From Collybia mongolica (lineage: Eukaryota; Basidiomycota; Agaricomycetes; Agaricales; Clitocybaceae): a stretch of 64,000 nt of DNA. The position numbers were made by a program, and so were the translations under genes. Numbering within the stretch: the first letter of the stretch is position 1; each line of letters begins with the position of its first letter. The stretch is taken from positions 7,130,001-7,194,000 of the forward strand of contig JAAXNY010000001.1 in assembly GCA_013420905.1 (NCBI GenBank), read 5' to 3'. Under the pieces are notes generated by a model. That model made no database searches. It was not told where the DNA came from and saw nothing but the letters and a program-made list of their open reading frames with translations. Shown here piece by piece: positions 22,409 to 32,800 of this stretch.

Positions 22409-22619
22409 CAGTGGCTCAAAAAACTGCCCCAATGTTTGTACATTTTTGAAAGATCAATATGGTATGAAGTGCTGACATAAGCAGGGGACCTGGGGTAATT
22501 ATGTAAGATACTATGACATCGTGGCTTTCCAATGGACCCTGGATCATGTGATTTGGATCAAAACCCATTAAGCTATAGGCCAAACAAAATGATTACTCAT
22601 TGGGGCAGTTTTTTGACCC
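22409..22619. repeat. Left TIR of Tc1 copy 1
   Basis: Inverted match to 23806-24016. The outer tip carries TCAAAAAACTGCCCCAATG, and its exact reverse complement closes the inner end of the same TIR, so each TIR is bounded by an inverted pair of the same 19-bp motif. Confidence 0.85.
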
Positions 22620-22635
22620 TCTATTAATTTTCTAT

Positions 22636-23655
22636 CTAATACTTTGTATGACCACCTTTTGCCTTTATAACTGCTTGTATCCGCCTGGGCATACTTTCTA
22701 TCAGGTTTTGGCATACCTCTGGTGGAATTTCACCCCACTCTTCAGCCAATCTATCCCACAACTCATGTACTCCTTTGGGTGGTGTCGGATATTCTTTAAG
22801 ACGGCGCTTGAGATGTTCCCAAAGGTGTTCTATTGGATTCATGTCAGGGGATTGGGCAGGCCAGCCAAGGACTTGAATGTTGTTGTCTTCAAACCACTGT
22901 GTGGCCAGTCCAGATGTGTGTTTGGGGTCGTTATCTTGCTGAAAGTAGCGCTCGCCATCCACCATTTCCAACTTCTCAAAACTTTCCTGAACTCCACTCT
23001 CCAAAATTTCACAGTATTGAACCTTGTCCATGTTCCCCTGCACCTCTATGAGCTTTCCCACTCCATTCCACCCCATACAACCCCATACCATGAGGTTTCC
23101 TCCTCCTCCATGTTTGACAGTAGGTGATGTTGTTCTATCAGATGGTGGTTCTCCCCTTTGTTTCCAGACATAAACCTTTCCATCTGACCCAATCCTATTG
23201 ATTTTGGTCTCATCTGTCCATAGAACCCTTTTCCAGTCCTCCACAGTCCAGCTTTCATGATATTTTGCAAACTGGAGACGCCGGATGCGATGGGCTCGTT
23301 TGAGAAGAGGAGCTTTCCTCTTTGTAGCAGCATAAAATTGATTTTCCTTGAGTGCATTTCTGACTGTCTGGGGTGTGACAGGATTGGGGATGATGCCATT
23401 GATGAATTGGGTAGCCTGAACTGCATTATCAAGCTTCCCTGACTTGATTTGACGAATAATTGACTGTTTGTCACGAACAGACAGCTTGGAGGGGCGGCCA
23501 CCAAGGTTGTTTTCTTTGTTTCCATCCACATCTTTGCTGATCCTACTGATGGTACCCTTCCCTAGACCAGTTTTCTCCTTGATTTGATGCTGAGAATAGC
23601 CCTCATTGAGGAGAGAAACAACAGTATTGTGCTGAGCAGTAGAAATGGCTTTCAT
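22636..23655 (-). CDS. Tc1-type DDE transposase (339 aa)
   Basis: Cut-and-paste transposase. The N-terminal helix-turn-helix region (MKAISTAQHNTVVSLLNEGY and the following 80 residues) binds the TIRs. The GRPSKLS stretch is an AT-hook-like linker between two HTH units. Catalytic triad: first Asp in VLWTDETKINR, second Asp in QQDNDPKHTS, Glu in SPDMNPIEHLW, with 34 residues between the last two (DD34E). The C-terminus is MPRRIQAVIKAKGGHTKY. The length is typical of Tc1. It is one uninterrupted exon with no stop, so it is potentially active. Its twin at 33162-34181 differs by a nonsense codon. Confidence 0.95.
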   Translation of the reverse strand: MKAISTAQHNTVVSLLNEGYSQHQIKEKTGLGKGTISRISKDVDGNKENNLGGRPSKLSVRDKQSIIRQIKSGKLDNAVQATQFINGIIPNPVTPQTVRNALKENQFYAATKRKAPLLKRAHRIRRLQFAKYHESWTVEDWKRVLWTDETKINRIGSDGKVYVWKQRGEPPSDRTTSPTVKHGGGGNLMVWGCMGWNGVGKLIEVQGNMDKVQYCEILESGVQESFEKLEMVDGERYFQQDNDPKHTSGLATQWFEDNNIQVLGWPAQSPDMNPIEHLWEHLKRRLKEYPTPPKGVHELWDRLAEEWGEIPPEVCQNLIESMPRRIQAVIKAKGGHTKY

Positions 23656-23805
23656 GATGGTGGTAAGAGGTCAAGAAGATGATTGAACCAATTCCAACAT
23701 GTCAAATTGATACAAATAAAGTCACATGACATTGTTTATTCTTCCCACAGTCCATAATGTTCTTGCATTGGATCATAAATGCCAGAATAATGGAAAATAA
23801 GATAA

Positions 23806-24016
23806 GGGTCAAAAAACTGCCCCAATGAGTAGCCATTTTGTTTGGCTTATAGCTTAATGGATATTGATCCAAATCACATGATCCAGGGTCCATTGGAAAG
23901 CCACGATGTCATAGTATCTTACATAATTACCCCAGGTCCCCTGCTTATGTCAGCACTTCATACCATATTGATCTTTCAAAAATGTACAAACATTGGGGCA
24001 GTTTTTTGAGCCACTG
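23806..24016. repeat. Right TIR of Tc1 copy 1
   Basis: Reverse complement of 22409-22619 with a few mismatches (for example AATATCC against AAACCC). Confidence 0.85.
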
Positions 24017-24018
24017 TA

Positions 24019-25136
24019 GTTGGCCCCCTGAGGTCGTTAAAATTTTTTTTGTAATCATGTGATCAGGTGCCCGGCAACCCAAGCAGAGGTGCAGGGTAGC
24101 GTTTTGATGCAAGTGAAGCTCACCAACAGCTCCCTTTTTGGAAGAGAAGCGCCAAGAGAGGATGGCAGGTGCAGGATGCGAGACAGGATGGGTGAGTTTT
24201 GAAACATTCCTCGAAAGCGAGTCACATACCACTGAAATGGCCTATAGTACCACCTCCAATGTGTTGACCTGGAGTACTCCGTTAGCAGTTGGGTCTGTGA
24301 AGCATGCGAGGCAAGTGGGAACAGTCAGAGATGTCTAGGACGGCGGTGCTAGGGCAATAAGGGTGCTTCCTAGTATATCCTTATTTGGAAATTATTTCCC
24401 ACCACTGTTAGTTAGTTCCCCCCTCGAGGTCCTTAGAAAAAAAATCGACCTGATATGGGGAATTCTTTTCCTGAAACCCCCTTGATCAGATGTTATCAAG
24501 AACAAAGAGGATATCCATGTTGAAATAGAGCAGGATGTCTTGAAATAAGCAGGATCCTGATCTGGTTGGTGTAGGGCAAGCACAGTACAATTTTTATGTG
24601 AGATATCCCCTTAAAGAGGTAGTTTGGTAAAATGTAAAAATTTGTAATAGGACAACCACCATATTCATAGTGTATCACTGTGAAACTGGAAATGGATGAA
24701 ATTCAACCCATATTTCATCCCCTTAAGTAATAAATTTAACACATTAATCTATGAATTTCATACAAAATTTGTCTGTATTCATACCCCTGATTGTCAAGGC
24801 TATGGGATGAATTTCATTCCACCATAGGTGGAAAAAACAACCATTGTGGGAGGTAATTCCTACCAATATGGGATTAATTTAATACCTTGATGGGCAAAAA
24901 TAGCAACATTTTTTGGGGTAACATTACTATAAAATTTTAAGGCTATGGGATGAAATTCATACCATTGCAGGTGAGAATAATAGCTTTTGTGGGGATTAAT
25001 TTCATGCTATTTACATCACTTAAATTCAAATTCATTCATTCTTCCCTGTTATCAATAAACACACTTCATCCATTTTGTACAGTTAAGGTTTAACATCCAT
25101 AAGATCTAAGGTATTGTAATTTGAATGCTCTATCAA
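24019..25136. other. Unassigned AT-rich repeat-bearing spacer
   Basis: No gene recognised. About 24090-24360 is closer to host composition but shows no open frame of known type. About 24450-24490 (CCTGATATGG...CTGAAACCCCCTTG) resembles about 34422-34455, just outside the second Tc1 copy. About 24690-25010 contains degenerate GATGAAATTTCAT-type units. Confidence 0.4.
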
Positions 25137-25393
25137 CTAGTATACTGCTGATTCATATCCCTCATTCTGAAGTTCCTGATCACCAGCATTACCAACCAGA
25201 CTGCAAACACAACACTGTGATTTGTTAGAATCATGTATTGAGATTAGTAATGAGAAAACTTACCCAAATGGCCCCATATAAATCCTTGTCATCCTGAAGC
25301 TGCACCTGGAGACAGAACCCATTTCCAGTGATGCCACACAGTGGGTATGGAATAGGACTCCCTACTTTTTCTTTAGCATGAACAACTTTACCT
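25137..25393 (-). pseudogene. Possible C-terminal gene fragment, unknown protein
   Basis: On the minus strand an open segment reads KVVHAKEKVGSPIPYPLCGI and then TGNGFCLQVQL...DLYGAIW. A good donor (GTAAGT) follows, then an acceptor (about 25203) and a second exon reading SLVGNAGDQELQNEG before a stop at 25137. Composition and splice signals look genuinely coding, but no upstream part is present and the family was not recognised. It may be a remnant of a captured or host gene inside the repeat island. Confidence 0.35.
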
Positions 25394-25621
25394 AAGGTGG
25401 TGAGTTTGGCTGGTCAGATTAGTATAATAAAGATAAAAAAAAATTAAGTAATGGGTGGAAGTTGTTGGTCTTTGTTCATGCACTGCCAGACTGCCCATTG
25501 TCCTTGTTGACCTCATTGTAATGAAGTCATCTGTAAAACGGGTCAATGTTAATGTGCTTTGGATTAGATTGGATAGACAGACATACTGAGACCCCCTCAC
25601 TGTGTCCCCATTGGATCATGA

Positions 25622-25675
25622 AATTCAGCCATTTAAGTGTGGAAATCCATATTTCCACACTTAAATGGCTGAATT
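25622..25675. repeat. Perfect 25-bp inverted repeat with 4-nt loop
   Basis: Arms 25622-25646 and 25651-25675 are exact reverse complements around CCAT; the arms begin AATTCAGCCATTTAAGTGTG. It could extrude as a hairpin or be a small fold-back remnant. It lies at the edge of the AT-rich array. Confidence 0.85.
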
Positions 25676-25689
25676 AAAAGGGTATGAAT

Positions 25690-25833
25690 TGTGGCTGAAA
25701 TTCCACCCCACATATTTCAGCCATCCAATAGATGAAAAAAGGTATTAAATTTTCCCTCCATTAATTGGATGAAATTTCATCCTATAAAGGAGTGAAGTTG
25801 GTGGCCTGATTTTCATCCCCCATATTTCGAGGT
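25690..25833. repeat. Minisatellite array, left part
   Basis: Contains one unit of a roughly 109-bp repeat (CATATTTCAGCCATCC ... GGATGAAATTTCATCC ... TTTTCATCCC). The array is split by R1 copy B and resumes at 27189. Confidence 0.65.
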
Positions 25834-27188
25834 CTTTACACTAAGCCACATAACCTGTGTGGACTCCGTGCGGACACACGGACTCATTTGGCAGGACCAT
25901 CAGCCAGACAAGAATCCGTGTCCGCGTCGAGTCAGCATCAATCCGCGTAAAATTACGCGGACACGCGGACCAGCACGGACGGACAGCTCGCAGAGTCCGC
26001 GCGGCCAGTTGATTACTAATCGACTTAGTAATATAAATTTTATTTACACAAATTATATATACTATTTGTTATTAATAACATAACATAACGGTGGTGAAAA
26101 ACTTGCATCCGACTAGGTTCGAACGCGTACAGGCACGAACATTACGTAATATGTTTGGCGTTCATAACCGTTGGGCAAGGCGGGCATTTCTAGCTACAGA
26201 ATCACTGGCCTCAAGTCAACGGACTTAGGTCACATGATTACGAGGCACGTGCAATGGTCACATTACCGTTGCCATGTCTTCGTTGGTTCTTTTCAACCAC
26301 ATCAACGATGCCCGCCAAAACCGCCAATGCCGACACCAACGCCAACGCACCCATGCCGCCAATGCCAACGCATCGAACACCAACCAACATCAACATGACG
26401 ACGCACAAGACGATGTGGGGAGAAGGATAGAAATGGACGCGGAACGAGGGGACGACGAGGAAAGGGCGCCCCGAGGGGCAGAACCAGGTGAGTCGTACAC
26501 CGCTGCTCACCCACACGCTCACCACGCAGCGCGTCCCCCCCTCCCCACTTCAGGAACTCGAAACAAAGGATACGGCCGCCAACAGCAACAGGAGGAAGGC
26601 GGCAATGACAATGACAACGACGAAGACAGCAACAGCAACAGCAGCAACAGTGCCGACGAGGCCTGTGGCAACGACGGCAACAGCAGCGGCACTAACAACG
26701 GCGCGACGACGACGACAACTACAACAAAGACGACCACCACCACCACGAGGATGACGACGACTAAGGACAACGAGGACAATGAGGACAACAATGACTAAGG
26801 ACAACGGGGACAACGACAAGACAAGCGGCCAGTGCCGCCGCCGCTGAAACCCAGGCCGCTGATGACGTCGCGGGGGCCGACAAGGATGATGGGGGGGCGG
26901 GGGCCCCCGCCCCCGCCTATATTAAATTATTTTATCATATATGTATTATACTTAGTAATAATATATGTTATATTCTATTAATTATATAGATTGTTAGTAA
27001 GTAAAAGAGTAAGTAAGTGCTTCATAATAAAAGAAAGTAAGTGAGTCTGCGCGGACTCTGTGGAGTCCACACGGAGTCTGCGCAGAGTCCGTGCAGAGTC
27101 CGTGTGGACTTTGTGCTGTCCTTGCGGAGTCCGCACAGACTTTTGCAGTCCGCGCGGAGTCCGCAAGGACATGTGGGGGAGTGTAAAG
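25834..27188 (-). mobile_element. R1 repeat, copy B (full length, CpG-rich)
   Basis: 1355 bp with imperfect terminal inverted repeats: left CTTTACACTAAGCCACAT, right (reversed) CTTTACACTCCCCCACAT, both followed by GGACTCCG(T/C)GCGG. It interrupts a minisatellite, and CATATTTC plus one or two bases occurs on both sides, compatible with a 9-10 bp target duplication as for Mutator-like elements (inference). The core is low-complexity; the 174-codon open frame at 26274-26798 is Asn/Thr/Asp-rich and not conserved in copy A, so it is not annotated as a gene. A tRNA-like A-box/B-box pair followed by TTTTT lies at about 26095-26190 on the minus strand. Confidence 0.65.
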
Positions 27189-27535
27189 TACAGCATATTT
27201 CAGCCATTTATTAGATAAAAATATGTATTAAAAATCCCTTCAATTAACTACAATTAATTGGATGAAATTTCATCTTATAGAAGAGTGAATTTAGTGGCTG
27301 ATTTTCATCCAAAATATGTTAGCCATCCATTAGATGAAAAAAAGTATTAAATTTTCCCCCAGTTAACTGGATGAAATTTCATCCTATAGAAGAGTGATTT
27401 TAGTAGTTTATTTTCATCCCACATATTTCAGCCATCCTTTAAATGAAAAAAGATATTAGAATTTTCTCCAATTAACTGGATGAAATTTCAACCTATAAGA
27501 GAGTGAGTTGGGTTATATATTTTCATCTGATAGGG
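27189..27535. repeat. Minisatellite array, right part (3 units)
   Basis: AGCCAT landmarks at 27202, 27321 and 27430 give unit lengths of 119 and 109 bp; the first unit has a 10-bp internal duplication. Each unit carries GGATGAAATTTCA(T/A)CC. Confidence 0.7.
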
Positions 27536-27920
27536 GGGTACAAAATTTATACAAAAGAATGGAATTTAAAGACAGTACTTTGATTAATTAAATTAATAGG
27601 GGGAATGATCTGAGGTTATATTTTGTAAGCTTGGAGTACTTAGTAAGTTCAGGTGAAGGGGGCCCAAAGGCAAGCTCTTGAGAGTAATTCAGCATGGCAT
27701 TAAGGAACCAAAGGATTATGCTATTACTATTATTAAAATATTGCTTGAGCAAGGCTGTAAGATGCATGGGCAAAAAGAGTAGTATATGTAGTTGATAAAA
27801 GAATGGATGTATCAACTATGTATGTACTGAAGATAAGGAATGACATTGATCAATAATTGACCACTTTCCATGATCCATAATGTGACCAATCACACATTCC
27901 ACCTGGTTGAGATCAACACA
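27536..27920. other. Unassigned spacer
   Basis: 385 bp of AT-rich sequence between the array and the 3' end of the CACTA-type transposase. No gene seen. A transposon terminus is expected here but was not identified. Confidence 0.35.
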
Positions 27921-30900
27921 TTATATAGATCCTAGGTCTTTGTAATAGTTCAAGGAACAATAATCAGTTGCTGCTTCTGATATCTTGACCTGCCTGATAA
28001 CTGCATAAATGAATGATTCTGCCTCAATCCCCTCTCTTGGGGATGCTAGGATATCAACAACAAGAAAACGATGGAGTTGCCCGAAAAACTCTTGCAGCTC
28101 AAACTCGGATCTTCGGGACCTGCGATGTGCAAATTTATCAACCTCGAGTTGATACTGGGGTTTGTATGAGTCAGAGTATGTCAAAAAAATCAGAAATGCA
28201 TGATATACCTTGACAAATGACATATCACAGCTGTCAGACCTAAGCAGAAGAAGCTTGTGGGCATGCATAGTATCACTGCCCTCCAGGTGGTATACTTGGC
28301 CATATTGATGGAATTGTGTCACTTGTGGTATAAGTCATTGAATCACTGATGGGGATTTCTTGAGGCGGGTAGCCAATGTTGCTGTGAGCACCATCCATAG
28401 GGAACAAGAGAGGCTTGCTGCAGGTCCTTTTGGTGGGGTGAGGACATGTAATGGATCTTAACTATAATTATTGAAGAACTGCATAGTATGATAAACAATG
28501 TACATTCATCTAGTTTGAAATCATGATCATGGGACTTCGCAGGTAAGACCTGAAGTTTGCCTTGTAAATTGTAGAAAAGAGTTATGTGTGCCAACTGGGC
28601 ACATGAGGTGATATAGTTGTTGATGCTCGCATAAGGAAACCATCAGCTCTTGACATGGTGGAGGATATCACCACAGTAGTGCTCCATTGGAAATGCCCAA
28701 TAGGCCCAGACCGGACCCATGGCCCTGACAGTTGGTGCAATATGGAGTAGTGCGTAAAATTGTGAGGGGGCAAGTCAATATGCACAGTGGGTCATATTTA
28801 TAATATAGGCTGTTAATATATATCAGAAAATGACCTCTGGGTTGCAAGAAGTGCTTACCACTCATACACCTTGACCCAATCCTGAAACCCCCTTTCAAGC
28901 TCATCTATTTGATTTTGTCTAATTTCAAATTGGAGGCAAATTGTTAACAGTCTAACTAGTTTAATAAAGTGCTTATAGTATCGGGGATGTACAAATTGGC
29001 CTTTAAGGAGAGTTGGCACGATGTAAAATGTCCAGACTGAATATGTTTCTGCGTCATATTAGACCTCTCTGATGCAATATTAGGAACCCTAGACCCAAAC
29101 ACCGCTGGAGTAGTACTCCCTGCATCTGCAGTGGCTTCTCCAATAGCCTCCCATATGGTTGAGGATAATACATAGCCTTCGTCATTGTGGGGAAGATCTT
29201 TGAATTTTCCAGTCCAAAGCCGAATTAAGTTTGGGATGAGATTAGACCATATAAGATGCATGAAATCATGAAATCATAAGGGAATGAGGTAGGAAAAGAT
29301 AGTGAACTCAGTGTACTGAGGAGTGGAATACCCTTGATGCCATATTTAGTTGCAAGGTGTTCAGACTCTGCATTGGTTACAGCAAACTGGACTTTTTTTG
29401 CTTGTTCAATGAATGACAAATGAGTTTGTAGTGGAAGTTCTGATGCATTGTATTGTTCTTGTGGCTGTGGAAAGCCATTGTGGCACAGCGGAACATAATG
29501 GGTTGTCACTCACAAGGATGGGGCGCGGATGCCTTTGATGGTGCACATTCTGCAAGGATATATGGTGTTGTGACCCTTCATTCGCATGACCATGGAAACT
29601 GCAGGTATATCACCAAAGACAACAATTAGAAATGCTCGGAGAAGGAATATGGATTCAGTCAGAGCCTTGAAGGCAGAAACACCAATCTCGAGCTGTAGTA
29701 ATTCTTGAACTACAGGCCACAAGAAGGAATCCATATCATAGGGTTTCTTTGGCCCGGGAATTGACCCAAGTGGAATGATGTTTGCCTTGAGCATTTGCTC
29801 TTCAGGAGGAAGGTTGTAGTTAAATAGAATTAATGGCCAGGCAGTTTTGTTACAGCGCTTGAAAGGACCAAAACCATCTGTAGATAATCCCAGTGCTACA
29901 TCGCGGGGATCTGAGAAGAACCATATAGGGAGTTCTTCATTGCCAGTCTCCTGGAGTAATTGATAATGTGTACCATCAAAAATATCAGTCATTTTTGTTG
30001 GGATATGTTTGTGCTTAGACCAATATTGCATCTTCCTGGCTTGAGCATGGCTTGAGACCATGGCATGGAGTTGGGGGATGATAGGGAGATATTCATAATA
30101 GGAGAGGGGTGTTTTTCCATCAGCTTTGTAGCGATCCTTATTGCATTTGGGGCACTGTATAAGGGTTTTGTATGGCCCAGTGTAACACACACATGAGGAG
30201 GTGCAACAGTCATAATGTACTGGCTGAAAACTGGAAAGAAACTGGATTTGTTTCTCTGTGTTCTTCAAACTGTTGGCTGACAGCTCAGGAAGAAGATAAC
30301 AAATTTTGTTGTAAGCTTTATGAGTGAGGCCTTCTTCAATTTTGATGGTATAGAGACAGAGGAGTTTTAAGTCACTCTTGTCTAATACTTCCTCTATGAG
30401 GATATGGATCAGAGAGTGTTTCGAAGAACCCAAGTGGACACACCTAATCGCGAGGCTTCCTTCAAAAACCCCTTGCCAAGAAGATCCCACACCGAGATAC
30501 CCTCTAACCCAGGCTCTGTGCTTGGCATTTCATTATCACTACCATCTTCCTCAAGATACTCATTGCTGTCGATAGAACCCTCACTGTCTGTGTCATCATT
30601 AGTATCCATATTCCACTTGTTTCCCTCATCCTCATCCTCCTCGCTGCTCTCGTCACCTTCCCCAGGGATGAACTGTTGAGTAGGATCAGGCCTCCATCTT
30701 TCCTTGCCAATTTTGTTGAGATATGCTGCAATATAATGAGAGCGGTGTGGATTGGATAACCCATAATGGTCTTCATGGTGCGGCACGGCTGATGGTGGTG
30801 ATCATTTGCGAGAGTGAACATTTGATGGTCCTGCCTCGTTATCTGTTGGATAGTCAATGGGGACTAATTGTGATTGGGGGTCCTCAATGTGCATGTTCTC

Positions 30901-31203
30901 CTCCTAGTCAGCATGAGCATGACTCTGGGATTGTTGATTGGTGGGCAGGCGGAATCCAGAGTTCAGTAACCTTTGTTGGGCAGGTGTAGCGCATCCTATA
31001 GTTTGTTGCTTCATGGTGCGGCCTGAAGACTTCTTTTGAGGGGCTTTACTCTTAGCTGTTGAACTTGTTACCATGAGATTGTTTTGCTCCAGAACTGCTG
31101 CAGTGAGATTTGAGTGCCCTTTGCCAAGTAGGTGCCGTGCTTCAGTCTTATGGTGAAGTCTCTCATCGCAGCCACACATGCAAAGGCGTCGTTTATTTCC
31201 CAT
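27921..31203 (-). pseudogene. CACTA/EnSpm (tnp2-type) transposase, broken
   Basis: Transposase of a CACTA-superfamily element. The start at 31203 reads MGNKRRLCMCGCDERLHHKT, a Cys-rich head. The tnp2 core is at 30490-29510: CPKCNKDRYKADGK, DIFDGTHYQLL, FFSDPRDVALGLSTDGFGPF, IPGPKKPYDMDSFLWPV, NTIYPCRMC. Later pieces include LIWSNLIPNLIRLWTG (about 29250), YWAFPMEHYCG (about 28670) and a C-terminal block PQYQLEVDKFAHRRSRRSEF (about 28150). In-frame stops at 30904-30906 (TAG) and 30787-30789 (TGA) replace likely CAG and CGA codons, and the frame also shifts near 30420. Some breaks could be introns, but the stop codons make it inactive as it stands. Element termini were not found. Confidence 0.8.
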
Positions 31204-32798
31204 GGTGTCTAAATGTCTTAAGTATATAAATAGATTAGTGATAGATAATGAGTTGTGAATGGCCAGACGCACCAAGGTTAACATTCAGAACCTCACCACA
31301 CCCTGCTATCGTTGTTTCCGATGTACAACCCAATCCTAATGGGCAGTACCCCACCATTTGATATTGCCCTCCCCAATGAACACCTTGATGAAGCGGCAGA
31401 ATGCCATTGTGCATGCCTGCAACAATGTTCCTAGGTTTCCTACTTCATTTAATTATTAGTCAATGTATTCCTTTCAATAATGATCATGTTCAAATTGTAT
31501 TGAAGTTCTTATTATGACTACATATTCTATATACTAACTAATAGAAATTTGTATTGACTTACCAAGGGTCTATGAGGAGGCATATCAAATAGATGGTGGT
31601 GGCTTGGGACGAAGAGCGAAACCATGCAAAAGCGGGCTGGGGCCTTACCTTATTCATCGGAATGTTGAAGTGTCAGGTATGCTGGCCTGGTTCACATGAC
31701 CGTTCACATGACCCCAATGGCTGGTGAAGGGGGGGACTCCTGGGCTATAAGTGTGCTGATGCTATGAAATGTAATCTCTTACACACACACACCAAATCTA
31801 ACAATCAACACACAAATGGTAGGAATTGCCTGTTTTGAGTTCAGGTTCAAGTGCTTGGAAGCACTAAGCTTTGAATAGTACTAGTCAAGGCCCTTTCCAA
31901 TGATCTCTCGATGGGTTTGATTTGGACAAAGCTTTAACACAAGTTTAAAGCTTGCTAGGTATATTTATAATATCTCTTGATCCAATAGACTGAGTACCAA
32001 GTGTATGTTCAATTATTAATGATCCCAAGCGGATCTATAAGTCCTAAGTGACTTATTAAACAAACAGTGCCAAGTGCACTAAAGGCCAAGTGCCTTGTAA
32101 TTCCAATGGACAATGCAGTACCAAGTTCCAAGTGAACTAAGACTCTTCAATTCTGTGATCTCTTCCAACAATTCCAATCAAGACAACTTTGAAGCAATCG
32201 GAGCCTTAATTCGGGCATGCAATAGTGTTTTAACAAATGTGATTTGTATACTCTATAGTAGTGCAAAGTGGGGGCAAGATTCCTTACCTTTGTGCTACTC
32301 ATCTACAGTCTATTTATAGTGTACAAACTAAATATCATAAGGAATTGTAAATTTTATACGGAACCGCGCTCCCCCGCACCAAGGATCTGTATTTAATGCT
32401 GACTCGTCCTCTACGACTTGGCATGCGCGCCATGTGTGCCAATTATGTCGTTACTTGTTACTTATCAAATATTGAAAGAGCTGGCTAAACTCTTATCAAG
32501 TCCTGACTGCGCGCTTGGTTATATAAAACAGTGCGGCACTGTCATTTACTTCTCCTGATCATCCTGGTTGTTATTCATGGTGTCCCATCTCTTCTGGTAG
32601 TTAACACCAAGTGCCCCTGACTAGGATCAGGTTGTGCAAGTCCCGAATTTACAATTACTTCCCCTATTAATGATGATCCCTGGACTAATGATATCATACT
32701 ACAACGATTACTTATGAATTAAGATACCGAGGTTGTAACTGGGCATGGTGAATAGGACTAATAATAGGCCGTACTCATAGTCCTCTGTACTGATAGTG
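31204..32798. other. Unassigned repeat-like region
   Basis: About 1.6 kb with no recognisable gene. It has short repeats of CCAAGTG (about 31999, 32068, 32087, 32128, 32608), a (CA)n run near 31781-31793, and TATATAAAA at 32520. It looks like decayed LTR or transposon-flank sequence, but no paired LTR, primer-binding site or direct repeat was found. Confidence 0.35.
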
Positions 32799-32800
32799 TA

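Larger units (their letters stand above)
22409..24016 (-). mobile_element. Tc1/mariner element, copy 1 (intact)
   Basis: 1608 bp from CAGTGGCTC to GAGCCACTG, flanked by TA on both sides (22407-22408 and 24017-24018). Terminal inverted repeats of about 211 bp (22409-22619 and 23806-24016) enclose one uninterrupted transposase gene. The same 1608-bp element, reversed and nearly identical, is at 32801-34408. Equal length and near identity indicate recent movement. Confidence 0.95.

Noticed and set aside
22600..23127. 175-codon open frame antisense to the Tc1 transposase (also at 33690-34217)
   Set aside because: Mirror frame of the real transposase; it has no family features and is identical in both copies only because the element is.
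26274..26798. 174-codon open frame inside R1 copy B, rich in Asn, Asp and Thr
   Set aside because: It arises from GAC/AAC/ACG trinucleotide runs; the frame is not conserved in copy A and no domain is visible.
31700..32798. Possible LTR with CCAAGTG repeats and TATATAAAA
   Set aside because: Boundaries and target duplication could not be found; left as unassigned.
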